From contig JACJYI010000006.1 of NCBI GenBank assembly GCA_020636225.1, positions 206,501-270,500 on the forward strand: DNA of 64,000 nt, written 5' to 3'. A model generated the notes under the pieces. It worked only from the letters and a program-made list of their open reading frames with translations. It searched no databases and was not told the DNA's origin. Position 1 is the stretch's first letter. Each line of letters begins with the position of its first letter. This DNA is from Lewinellaceae bacterium (GTDB taxonomy: Bacteria; Bacteroidota; Bacteroidia; Chitinophagales; Saprospiraceae). Below, piece after piece: positions 8,816 through 16,499 of the stretch. The position numbers were made by a program, and so were the translations under genes.

Positions 8816-9357
8816 TTCAGTTTCAGTGCATGTTGCAGTTTCAATCGGGCCTTGACCAGATTGGACCGCGAAGTACTTTCCGTGATGTCCAGCATATCGG
8901 CGATCTCCTTGTGAGAGTAACCTTCCAGGACATACAGGTTGAACACCACCCGGTAGGAGGGTGTCAATTCTCTGACCAGACCGAGGATCTCTTCTGCAGA
9001 GATCATATCCAGGGCCGAGATTTCGCCATTGGACAAGGTCTGTACCTGATCCAGATCATCGGTCCGACGACGGTGGTTTCGTCGATAATGATCGATGCAT
9101 GTATTGACTATGATGGTTCTGATCCAGGCCTGGAGCGATGTGCCACTCTTGTACCTGGAGATATACCGGAAGACTTTGATGAAGCCTTCGTGCAGCATAT
9201 CCAGGGCATCTTCCTCATGGTTGGCATACCGCAGACAGACACCCATCATTTTTCCATAGTGTTCCTCATACACCCGCTGCTGGGCCCAGCGCTCTTGCCG
9301 GACACATGCTGCGATCAGATCGGACTCGTCTGCAGTCAGATGAAGGGTAACATCCAT
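8803..9357 (-). CDS. ECF-type RNA polymerase sigma factor
   Basis: A 184-aa sigma-70 family protein of the extracytoplasmic-function group. Region 2 lies about residues 25-95 (YEEHYGKMMGVCLRYANHEEDALDMLHEGFIKVFR, then LQAWIRTIIVNTCIDHYRR). Region 4 lies about 125-180 with the helix-turn-helix YSHKEIADMLDITESTSRS. Region 3 is absent, as usual for ECF factors. It recruits RNA polymerase to a stress- or signal-specific promoter set. The gene overlaps the next gene, which encodes a membrane protein with a cytoplasmic domain and is the obvious candidate regulator. No TAnnTTTG box is evident upstream, which would fit autoregulation from a different promoter, but this is inference. Confidence 0.93.
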   Translation of the reverse strand: MDVTLHLTADESDLIAACVRQERWAQQRVYEEHYGKMMGVCLRYANHEEDALDMLHEGFIKVFRYISRYKSGTSLQAWIRTIIVNTCIDHYRRNHRRRTDDLDQVQTLSNGEISALDMISAEEILGLVRELTPSYRVVFNLYVLEGYSHKEIADMLDITESTSRSNLVKARLKLQHALKLKWQK

Positions 9358-9521
9358 GGATGTGGTACATTCTGAACCGAAGACAAGGTACTGCGTTTAA
9401 CGGAATGATGCGACCTTTCGCTGCCTGACCACCCTGAGATTGTCCGCTCCCGGACATTTTCTCCTTTTTGTGGCGATCGCCCAGGATCGGAAACAGAAAT
9501 ACAGGGATCTTGGAATTGGTC

Positions 9522-9529
9522 TATTTTTG
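9522..9529 (+). promoter_or_regulatory. Putative -7 promoter box (TATTTTTG) almost abutting the start codon
   Basis: TATTTTTG lies only 6 nt before the ATG at 9536. If transcription starts the usual few bases downstream, the mRNA would be leaderless or nearly so. Confidence 0.5.
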
Positions 9530-9535
9530 TAACCT

Positions 9536-10543
9536 ATGCGCAGTTACCATGTCTTATGGGCGATGATCCTGTTTCTCGCCGCCTGTCAATCATCGGATAC
9601 CTCCGACACGCCACCGATCTCCCTGACGGGTTATCCGGAGATCGATCAGATCTCCCTGGCTATTCAGAAATCCCCGGAGGATGCTCTCTTGTACCAGCAG
9701 CGTGCCCGGGCCTATGCTGACCGGGAAGCCTATGACCAGGCCATTCTTGACCTGAACCGCTCCCTGTCACTCGACAGCCTGAATATCGACAGTTATCATC
9801 TTCTGGCGGATGTCTACCTGGATTACTACAATTCACGGATGGCCATGAACACCTTGTACAAGGCGGTAGAACTCTATCCACAACGCATCCCCACCTTGTT
9901 GAAGTTGGTGGAATTCCAGTTTATCCTCAAGATGTATGATCCCGCCAGGGAGACCATTTCCAGGATCATGACCCTGGATCCGCAGAATGCGGACGGGATG
10001 TTCTGGGCCGGCATGATCTTCCGGGATGAAGGTCAGGTGCCCCAGGCGATCAAGAGCTTCCAGGAGGCCACGGAGCAGAATCCGGACCTGATCGATGCCT
10101 GGATCGAATGTGGCAAGTTGCTCAGCCAGGAAAAGAAGCCGATTGCCCGACAGTTCTTTGAGACCGCTATCCGCGTTGATCCTGAAAGTGAGCATGCCCG
10201 GCACGCCCTGGCGGAGTATTTCCAGGAACAGGGGCAACTGCAGGAGGCATTGCAGGTGTACCGCGACCTGATCATCCAGAATCCGCAGTATGCCGATGCG
10301 TTATACAATTCAGGGCTGATCTATCTGGAAATGGACAGTCTTCAGCAGGCCCGCCAGCAATTTGACCTGACCTTGCAGGTGGATCCTACCCGTTCGCTGG
10401 CCTATCTGGCCAGAGGAAACACCCTGGAGGCATTGGGTGAGCGGGACAGCGCCCGAAAGGATTACGAACAGGCTCTGTCCCTGGACCCCTCCATGACCCG
10501 GGCAAGGCGCGCATTGGACAATCTTACATCTACAGCACAATGA
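9536..10543 (+). CDS. TPR-repeat lipoprotein
   Basis: A 335-aa protein with a lipoprotein signal peptide (MRSYHVLWAMILFLAAC, lipobox LAAC, Cys17). The rest consists of tandem tetratricopeptide repeats, recognisable by spaced A-Y/F-x-x-R/G and D/N-P motifs, for example DALLYQQRARAYADREAYDQA, DADGMFWAGMIF-like and DALYNSGLIYLEMDSLQQA; I estimate seven to eight repeats from residue 45 to the end. TPRs form a protein-binding superhelix, here anchored to an envelope membrane facing the periplasm or surface. It overlaps the following thioredoxin-like gene by ATGA. It is transcribed divergently from the ECF sigma gene. Partner and specific role are unknown. Confidence 0.85.
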   Translation: MRSYHVLWAMILFLAACQSSDTSDTPPISLTGYPEIDQISLAIQKSPEDALLYQQRARAYADREAYDQAILDLNRSLSLDSLNIDSYHLLADVYLDYYNSRMAMNTLYKAVELYPQRIPTLLKLVEFQFILKMYDPARETISRIMTLDPQNADGMFWAGMIFRDEGQVPQAIKSFQEATEQNPDLIDAWIECGKLLSQEKKPIARQFFETAIRVDPESEHARHALAEYFQEQGQLQEALQVYRDLIIQNPQYADALYNSGLIYLEMDSLQQARQQFDLTLQVDPTRSLAYLARGNTLEALGERDSARKDYEQALSLDPSMTRARRALDNLTSTAQ

Positions 10544-11127
10544 TCAGAACAACGTTCATTCATGGCATCTTCATTGGTCTGACCCTGATGGGGGTACAAG
10601 CCCAGGAAGGACAGGAAAAGGCCTTGCCGACCAGGGAGCCGAACTACATCATGGATACGGCCCGACCTACCACAAAGATCAATGCCGTCTATCCGTACGA
10701 TATCCAACTCAAGCAAGCCGATGGCCAATTGACCTCTTCCGACCAGGTTCTACCTGTCAACGGTCAACCGACGGTCCTGCTGTTCTGGTTGACCACCTGC
10801 TTTCCATGTCGCATGGAATTGGAAGCGCTCCGGAAGGCCGTTCCCGGCTGGCGTGAAGAGACAGATTTCAACCTGGTGGCCATTTCCACGGATTTTGCCA
10901 AGAACTTCCCTGCATTTGTAGAGCGTGTCCAGACAGGTGAGTGGTCATGGCCTGCCTATAATGATGTCAACCGGGAGTTCAGCAGGATCCTGCCCGGTCA
11001 ATTGAATGGTCTTCCCCAGACATTCGTCATCGATGCAAGCGGTGAGATCGTTTATCATCACCGGAAATACCGGCCGGGAGATGAGCAGGCCCTGTACGAG
11101 GCGATCAAGCAGGCAGCCGGCAAGTAG
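10540..11127 (+). CDS. TlpA/ResA-like periplasmic thioredoxin
   Basis: A 195-aa exported thioredoxin-fold protein. Signal peptide at residues 1-21 (MIRTTFIHGIFIGLTLMGVQAQ). The active-site CxxC is C87-F-P-C90 in FWLTTCFPCRMELEAL, followed by ISTDFAKNF and the cis-proline region NGLPQTFVIDASGEIVY, all typical of the TlpA/ResA/AhpC-TSA group that reduces disulfides in exported proteins or apocytochromes. The start overlaps the upstream TPR lipoprotein stop by four bases (ATGA), so the two are coupled. A strong bidirectional terminator follows 28 bp after the stop. Substrate not predictable. Confidence 0.9.
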   Translation: MIRTTFIHGIFIGLTLMGVQAQEGQEKALPTREPNYIMDTARPTTKINAVYPYDIQLKQADGQLTSSDQVLPVNGQPTVLLFWLTTCFPCRMELEALRKAVPGWREETDFNLVAISTDFAKNFPAFVERVQTGEWSWPAYNDVNREFSRILPGQLNGLPQTFVIDASGEIVYHHRKYRPGDEQALYEAIKQAAGK

Positions 11128-11154
11128 GTTTTCTGGGATAGGGGTATAAAAAAA

Positions 11155-11186
11155 AGCCGGTGCAGGAAACTGCACCGGCTTTTTTT
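11155..11186. terminator. Bidirectional rho-independent terminator
   Basis: A perfect 11-bp inverted repeat (11155-11165 and 11170-11180) with a GAAA tetraloop is flanked by an A run on the left and a T run on the right. It sits between the convergent thioredoxin gene (plus) and the PpiD-like gene (minus) and can serve both. Confidence 0.92.
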
Positions 11187-11202
11187 GTTCCCGGATGTCC
11201 AA

Positions 11203-13311
11203 TCAATAGAAATTGGACCGGTTGTCTTCGATCTTGGCTTCCTTTCGCAGGGATTCCACGAACTGATAGGAAAGCGAATTCGACTTCTGCATCTTCGCCG
11301 ACTGGCGGATCAGGGCCACATTGGCGGGCTGATTCTCTTCGGGCCGGCTGATGACCTGAGCGACATATACCCCGTTATTGCCGATGATCGGTGCGGATGT
11401 CGTACCGACGGCCAGGGTGACCACGGTGCCGATTAACTTTGGTTCGCTGCCGATCCCGGTCAGGAAGGAATTGGCAAAGCTCATGGTCTTGGCTGTGTCA
11501 ACAGGCACGCCATAGGTTGCGCTGAGAGCGCTTAAATTGGTATTCCCTCCGATTTTATCAGCCAGGAACTTGCCTTTTGCCTGATTCTTGACCAGCATCT
11601 CCAGTTCTTCACGAGCTGTCTCGATAGTACCCTTGCCGGCCGGGCGAATGGATCCGAGGCCAACCACCAGATATCTGCTGGTGTAACCAGCCTGTTCGTC
11701 CTCGAAGGAATAGATCTCCGGTGAGATATTGCCGATGGACTTTTCTTTGAAGGCCCAACGAATAATGTCGCGGGCAGACGAGCCCTGGCCGAGAGTACCC
11801 AATGAGAAGTCATTCGCACGGAACGGGGCGCTGCTCTGAACGGTCAGATCCGATGATTCGGTTGCTGCCTGTTCCATGCTGGCGACATCCCGGTATTGGC
11901 TGACGGCTTCGAGGGCCTTCTGGTAAGCTCGTTTCTGGGTGGTCTCTGATGGAATGATTGCCTCGCTGAGAATACCCATGCGCAGGCCCACGTTGTTCTC
12001 GATGAATTTCCGGTCGGTCACCTGGACCAGGTGCACACCAAACTGAGTGGTCACCGTCTGGTATTCACCTGGCTTGGCATTGTAGAAGATCAGGTCGTTG
12101 AATGGCTTGACCATTTGGCCCTGGGCTGCGAAACCGAGGTCACCACCCTTTGTCCGGGTAGCATCCTGCCCATACTGGAGGGCCAGGGTATCGAAGGAGA
12201 CCGTGCCTGCTTCCACCAGGCCTTTCAGGCTGTCGATGGTGGCCTGTGCCTGTGCCAGGGCAGTAGCATCCTTAGCCTGGATGAGAATATGGCGGGCGCG
12301 TACGGAGTCGGGCACGATCATCCGATCCAGGATCTTCACCACCAGGTACTGGTTGTTTTCCACAAAGGGTCCATATACGGAGCCAGTGGGCATGGAGAAC
12401 AGGGTGTCCGCCTCCGGAGAGGTGAAAAAGTCATCCTGGTAATAGGCCCCGTCCATGAAACCGTAGTTGTTGTCAATGAACAGGGTGTCGTTCTCCGTGT
12501 TCTGGAAATCGGGAACCAGTTCAGCCAGACCATTGCGGATAGCCACAGAATCTTCGCTGGTGGGCCGGACTTCATAGCTGATATACTTGACGGTTCGCGT
12601 CTCTTCGTCCTGCCGGAATTTGGCCGGATGGGCCTTGAGGTAGTCGGTGAGATCCTGATCGGTGATGCTCACCTCATTGTCGGATACCACATCAAAGGGG
12701 ATCCGGACATAGGCCACCTCACTGCGGGAGGACCGATCCTGGTTCATCAATTCAGCCTGCCAGGCAGGAATGTACATGCCTTTGGAGATCATGGCCACGA
12801 TCTTGGACTGGATCCGGTCTTTGACGATCTCTTTTTCCTGTTCGGCCCAGAAGACTTTCAGGTCGGGAGGGAGCTGATCAGCTTCGATGGCCTGTCGCAG
12901 GCTGTTGAGTTGCTGACGATCCACCTGACGAGTATTGGGATCGGAGAAGTTGCGCTGGATGATCGGGCTCAGGTTGGTGCCGAACTCCAGGTCGACCAAC
13001 TCCTCCTTGCCGACACCGAGACCAAGGTCTTCGGCCATCTCGTCGACGAGGATCTTCTCGACAAAATAGTTCCACAGCTGCTGCTTTCGTTGGTAGACAT
13101 CAGCGCCACTATTTCCGTAGAGACGATTTTCGGTGTTGCTGAACACCTGCCAGTCGATTCGCTGGCCGTTCACTTTGCCCAGGGTGAACTGGTTGGCGGA
13201 TGCCGGGCCTCCGGATGTCATCATGTCCATCAGAATGAATCCAGCCATGGCCAGACCGATAGAAATCAGAAGAATAATCGGATTCTTCCGAATGGTATTC
13301 ATCAATCCCAT
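11203..13311 (-). CDS. PpiD/SurA-like membrane-anchored peptidyl-prolyl isomerase
   Basis: A 702-aa protein. An N-terminal membrane anchor (residues about 12-30, NPIILLISIGLAMAGFIL) follows a short positively charged segment, as in PpiD. A SurA_N-like helical domain comes next (FTLGKVNGQRIDWQVF, QLWNYFVEKILVDEM). A parvulin domain lies around residues 340-440 (RARHILIQAKD, RTKGGDLGFAAQGQMV, FGVHLVQVTDRK). A long C-terminal region without a clear motif follows, as in Bacteroidota members of the family. PpiD-type proteins act as foldases at the periplasmic exit of the Sec translocon. It is monocistronic and ends at a shared terminator. An alternative start at Met4 (13302) is possible. Together with the operon at 1-3.5 kb, this makes four foldase-type genes within 13 kb. 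Confidence 0.92.
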   Translation of the reverse strand: MGLMNTIRKNPIILLISIGLAMAGFILMDMMTSGGPASANQFTLGKVNGQRIDWQVFSNTENRLYGNSGADVYQRKQQLWNYFVEKILVDEMAEDLGLGVGKEELVDLEFGTNLSPIIQRNFSDPNTRQVDRQQLNSLRQAIEADQLPPDLKVFWAEQEKEIVKDRIQSKIVAMISKGMYIPAWQAELMNQDRSSRSEVAYVRIPFDVVSDNEVSITDQDLTDYLKAHPAKFRQDEETRTVKYISYEVRPTSEDSVAIRNGLAELVPDFQNTENDTLFIDNNYGFMDGAYYQDDFFTSPEADTLFSMPTGSVYGPFVENNQYLVVKILDRMIVPDSVRARHILIQAKDATALAQAQATIDSLKGLVEAGTVSFDTLALQYGQDATRTKGGDLGFAAQGQMVKPFNDLIFYNAKPGEYQTVTTQFGVHLVQVTDRKFIENNVGLRMGILSEAIIPSETTQKRAYQKALEAVSQYRDVASMEQAATESSDLTVQSSAPFRANDFSLGTLGQGSSARDIIRWAFKEKSIGNISPEIYSFEDEQAGYTSRYLVVGLGSIRPAGKGTIETAREELEMLVKNQAKGKFLADKIGGNTNLSALSATYGVPVDTAKTMSFANSFLTGIGSEPKLIGTVVTLAVGTTSAPIIGNNGVYVAQVISRPEENQPANVALIRQSAKMQKSNSLSYQFVESLRKEAKIEDNRSNFY

Positions 13312-13555
13312 AGATCAACGAGTCTTTAGATATTTCAAAAAAATCAATGTGTCAACTTCTCCAACCAATGCTCACTATTAAAATCCTGTAAATCAAATAT
13401 TTATATCTATATTGGATTAAATATTCGATAAAAGTCAATGAATAAGAGCTTCCTTTTGGAAAAAGCCATGCAAAGGTAATGGGTTTGGGTCATATAATCC
13501 AATCTCAGCACCTCTAAGGTTCTTACGCAACGAGCCGGAATAAGTTGCAAGGAAA
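13312..13555. other. AT-rich intergenic region, no gene
   Basis: A 244-bp gap that is clearly richer in A and T than its neighbours, particularly 13370-13440. I see no ORF or RNA. A minus-strand TACCTTTG box (CAAAGGTA on plus at 13474-13481) could drive the PpiD-like gene with a leader of about 160 nt. Confidence 0.5.
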
Positions 13556-14143
13556 TCATTCTTCCTTCCAACGGCGATCTGCAGCATCGACCAGGGCTTC
13601 ATAGAAAGCCTCGCCATACTTTCGGATCAGGGCTTCCTTGGCGAACTCCACCAGGCGGATACCTTCCTGCTGTCCCCGGGTACAGGCTGCCGCACAGATC
13701 GACCATCTGTCGTAGTTCAGTGCCTCATAGCCGTCTTCGGGTTTTCCGAGCACCCGTATGGGATACAGGTGGCAGGAGATGGGCTTTCGGAAGGAGGTAA
13801 CCCCTGCCTCCCAGGCCGTTTCGATCCCGCAGTGGGCTATGCCATGGCTGTCGAGGGTGAGGTAGGCACAGGCTCCGCCATCGATCAGCGGAGTGCCTTC
13901 CTTTCCAAGGTCAGGGTAATACACGGATGTGCCTTCCCTGTCCAGGACCGCCAGACCAGCCGGACTGAGATAGGAGCGGATGTCCGGAAGCAGGCGTTCC
14001 AGGGTATTCACTTCTTCAGGGTCCAGCGGTGCGCCAAAGTCACCCTCCCAGCAGCAGGCTCCCTGGCATGACGGGATATGGCAGGCGAAGGAACTGGTCA
14101 GCACATCATCACTGATCAGGACATCATCGATCAAATGCATCAT
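13556..14143 (-). CDS. DUF3109 family protein
   Basis: A 195-aa cytoplasmic protein with no signal peptide. It matches the DUF3109 family, which is widespread in Bacteroidota. Conserved cysteines appear in HIPSCQGACCWEGDFGAPL (residues about 22-40), GGACAYL, AHCGIETAW, SCHLYPIRV and WSICAAAC; the spacing suggests metal or Fe-S binding, similar to the YkgJ-type cysteine-rich proteins. No enzymatic role is established as far as I know. It is transcribed divergently from citrate synthase; a CATCTTTG box (one mismatch to the -7 consensus) lies upstream at 14201-14208, close to the citrate synthase promoter. Confidence 0.88.
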   Translation of the reverse strand: MMHLIDDVLISDDVLTSSFACHIPSCQGACCWEGDFGAPLDPEEVNTLERLLPDIRSYLSPAGLAVLDREGTSVYYPDLGKEGTPLIDGGACAYLTLDSHGIAHCGIETAWEAGVTSFRKPISCHLYPIRVLGKPEDGYEALNYDRWSICAAACTRGQQEGIRLVEFAKEALIRKYGEAFYEALVDAADRRWKEE

Positions 14144-14200
14144 TGGATGTTCTTCGACTGGTGAATTGGGTCATACCCTGGAATTACCGAAAAGGTGTGG

Positions 14201-14208
14201 CAAAGATG
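14201..14208 (-). promoter_or_regulatory. Weak -7-like box (CATCTTTG) for the DUF3109 gene
   Basis: Seven of eight bases match the consensus TAnnTTTG. It lies 57 nt upstream of the DUF3109 start and only 12 bp from the divergent TATTTTTG box of citrate synthase. Confidence 0.3.
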
Positions 14209-14220
14209 ATGGTTAAATTC

Positions 14221-14228
14221 TATTTTTG
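14221..14228 (+). promoter_or_regulatory. Putative -7 promoter box (TATTTTTG) of citrate synthase
   Basis: TATTTTTG lies 48 nt upstream of the chosen ATG at 14277. The reading frame is open through this box, but the box itself argues that translation starts downstream of it. Confidence 0.45.
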
Positions 14229-14276
14229 CCGGCCTACGCACAACCGAATGATGTTTGGTGTGGTTTACCAGAAAAA

Positions 14277-15599
14277 ATGAAGGACATGGATCAGCTGAAA
14301 GAATTATTCATAACCAAGGCAACCGCACTTGGCCAGGAGGTGAAGGAGTTGCTGAAAGAGCATGGGGATCTGCAGATTGACACGGTTGATCTGAATCAGG
14401 CCTTCGGCGGAATGCGGGGAATCAAAGCCATGGTATGGGAACCGTCGGCTCTGGATCCCCAGGAAGGAATCCGTTTCCGGGGTTACTCCATTCCTGAGTT
14501 GAGCAAACTGCTGCCGACGGCAGAAGGCGATGATGAGCCGCTGCCAGAGGGATTGTTCTGGTTGATGCTGGTTGGTGATATTCCGACAGCCGAGCAGGTC
14601 CGGTGGCTGACCGATCAGTGGACCCGTCGCAGCAATGTGCCTGCCTATGTCTTCAAGACGCTCGATGCCCTTCCCCTGGATGCTCATCCGATGACCCAGT
14701 TGTCGACCGCGATCATGGCCATGCAGCAGACCAGCGTCTTTGCCCGTCGGTATGCTGAGGGCATGAACCGGTCGGAATATTGGGATGCGACCTATGAGGA
14801 TACCATGAACCTCATTGCCCGACTGCCACGTGTGGCTGCCTATATCTATCGTCGTACCTACTTCAACGGAGATCATATCGCTCCGGACATTTCCCTGGAT
14901 TGGGCTGGGAACTTTGCCCATATGCTGGGCATCAACAAGCCGGATTTCCGCAGTCTCATGCGACTGTACCTCACCATTCATGCGGATCACGAGGGCGGAA
15001 ATGCATCAGCACATACCACTCACCTCATTGGCTCCACCCTGAGCGACGCCTATCTCTCCCTGGCCGGAGGTCTGAATGCCCTGGCAGGACCCCTTCACGG
15101 ACTGGCCAATCAGGAGGTGATCAAGTGGATTTTCAAGATGAATGATGCGCTGGGTACCAGTGCCCCGACGGAAAAGCAGATCGAAGACTATGTGAAGTCT
15201 ACCCTGTCCGCAGGCAAGGTGATCCCCGGATATGGCCATGCCGTCCTGCGGAAACCTGATCCCCGATTCATGGCCCAGAAGGAGTTTGCCGAGAAGTACA
15301 TCCAGGATTCCGAGATCGTCCAGACCATCTGGAAGGTGTTCAAGGTCGTGCCACCCATTCTGCAGTCACTGGGCAAGGTCAGCAATCCATGGCCGAATGT
15401 CGATGCCCATTCCGGTGCATTGCTGGTGCATTACGGAATGGACCAGTACAGTTTTTATACTGTACTCTTCGGCGTCAGCCGTGCACTGGGTGTGTTGTCG
15501 GCCTTGTGCTGGAGCCGGGCATTGAGCCTGCCACTGGAGCGGCCCAAATCGGTCACCATTGAATGGGTGAAAGAGTTTGTGGAAAAATCCAGGGGATAA
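14277..15599 (+). CDS. Citrate synthase (eukaryotic-type)
   Basis: A 440-aa citrate synthase, condensing acetyl-CoA and oxaloacetate at the entry of the TCA cycle. Catalytic residues are visible: His in AGPLHGLANQEV, His in PGYGHAVLRKPDPR and Asp in WPNVDAHSGALLVHYG; the HEGGNASAHTTHLIGS motif is also present. The sequence is of the longer, eukaryotic-like class rather than the shorter hexameric GltA class (from memory of both groups). I start at the ATG at 14277 because the open frame upstream begins with a TTG inside the promoter box; ATG at 14286 is a further alternative. The next gene, gcvH, has its own promoter box, so citrate synthase is probably monocistronic. Confidence 0.95.
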   Translation: MKDMDQLKELFITKATALGQEVKELLKEHGDLQIDTVDLNQAFGGMRGIKAMVWEPSALDPQEGIRFRGYSIPELSKLLPTAEGDDEPLPEGLFWLMLVGDIPTAEQVRWLTDQWTRRSNVPAYVFKTLDALPLDAHPMTQLSTAIMAMQQTSVFARRYAEGMNRSEYWDATYEDTMNLIARLPRVAAYIYRRTYFNGDHIAPDISLDWAGNFAHMLGINKPDFRSLMRLYLTIHADHEGGNASAHTTHLIGSTLSDAYLSLAGGLNALAGPLHGLANQEVIKWIFKMNDALGTSAPTEKQIEDYVKSTLSAGKVIPGYGHAVLRKPDPRFMAQKEFAEKYIQDSEIVQTIWKVFKVVPPILQSLGKVSNPWPNVDAHSGALLVHYGMDQYSFYTVLFGVSRALGVLSALCWSRALSLPLERPKSVTIEWVKEFVEKSRG

Positions 15600-15657
15600 T
15601 TCGAGTCGTCGCGGAAAAAAAGATGGGTAGCTGCACGGGAACTGCGGCTGATTCGTT

Positions 15658-15665
15658 TATTTTTG
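15658..15665 (+). promoter_or_regulatory. Putative -7 promoter box (TATTTTTG) of the gcvH operon
   Basis: TATTTTTG 30 nt before the gcvH ATG at 15696, in the 96-bp gap after citrate synthase. Confidence 0.5.
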
Positions 15666-15695
15666 GGCCTCACAACCAATACACGCGAAGAGACT

Positions 15696-16085
15696 ATGCA
15701 GTATCCGGATAACCTGAAGTACACCAAGGAACACGAGTGGATCCTCGTCGACGGTTCCGTCGGCATCATAGGCATTACTGAGTTTGCCCAGTCTGAGCTC
15801 GGTGAGATCGTTTACGTCGAAGTCGATACCGTAGGCGAGTCGATCGCCCGGGATGAGGTCTTCGGGACCGTAGAAGCAGTCAAGACCACCTCTGATCTCT
15901 TTATGCCGGTCAGCGGGAAGGTCATCGCGTTCAATGAGGAGATCGACGAGAAGGAGGGCGACAATCCGGCGGTGATCAATGAGGACCCCTATGGCAAGGG
16001 TTGGATCATCAAGGTCGAGCTGAGCGATCTGTCCGAGCTGGACAAGTTGATGGACGCCGCGGCCTACAAGGAATTGGTTGGATAA
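15696..16085 (+). CDS. gcvH: Glycine cleavage system H protein
   Basis: A 129-aa protein, the normal GcvH length. It carries the lipoyl group that shuttles the aminomethyl intermediate between the P, T and L proteins of glycine cleavage. The lipoylated lysine is in GTVEAVKTTSDLF; KYTKEHEW near the N terminus and ITEFAQSELGEIVYVE are also family hallmarks. I start at MQYPDNL (15696) rather than at an upstream in-frame codon. The P, T and L genes are not in this window. The next gene (VanZ-like) begins within its last codons, and two tonB genes follow, so gcvH heads an envelope-related run; gcvH-vanZ-tonB linkage near sprA is a pattern I recall in Bacteroidota. Confidence 0.97.
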   Translation: MQYPDNLKYTKEHEWILVDGSVGIIGITEFAQSELGEIVYVEVDTVGESIARDEVFGTVEAVKTTSDLFMPVSGKVIAFNEEIDEKEGDNPAVINEDPYGKGWIIKVELSDLSELDKLMDAAAYKELVG

Positions 16086-16497
16086 TTTTTCCAGTCATCC
16101 ACCAGATCGACCCTTTCTGGCATCTACCATTCGACAGCCCCTGATCCATGTGCTCTTGTGGGGCGGATGGATCACAGCATTGTCTCTTCTCCCCGGCAAA
16201 ACGTTGCCGGCCTTTGAGATGGCGGATTGGCTTGCACTGGATAAACTGGCTCATTTGCTGCTTTACGGTATCTGGGCCGCCTTGTGGTTCCGGTGGAAAC
16301 GTACTACGGGAACCGATGTTTCCGGAGGAAGTATGGCTGCAGGATTGCTGTTCATGGGTGGCTACGGGGCTATTCTCGAGGTTCTTCAATGGGCCATGGA
16401 AGCCGACCGGTATTTTGAGGTCCCGGATATTGTTGCTAATATTATCGGCATTTTGCTGAGCTACGGTATCAATTTTTTGATATATAAAATGTGTTGA
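16078..16497 (+). CDS. VanZ-like small membrane protein
   Basis: A 139-aa protein with four predicted membrane helices. The pattern LSLLPGKTLP, LDKLAHLLLYGIWAAL and ILEVLQWAMEADRYFEVPDIVANIIGILLSY matches the VanZ-like family (S-L-P-G, D-K-x-x-H and D-x-x-A-N-x-x-G motifs). The molecular function of these proteins is not established; some are linked to glycopeptide resistance or cell-wall processes. The frame has no early ATG: a TTG at 16078 would overlap gcvH by eight bases, and a GTG (residue about 25 of that frame) is an alternative. The gene ends two bases before the first tonB start, so it is almost certainly cotranscribed. Confidence 0.8.
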   Translation: MDNFSSHPPDRPFLASTIRQPLIHVLLWGGWITALSLLPGKTLPAFEMADWLALDKLAHLLLYGIWAALWFRWKRTTGTDVSGGSMAAGLLFMGGYGAILEVLQWAMEADRYFEVPDIVANIIGILLSYGINFLIYKMC

Positions 16498-16499
16498 TT

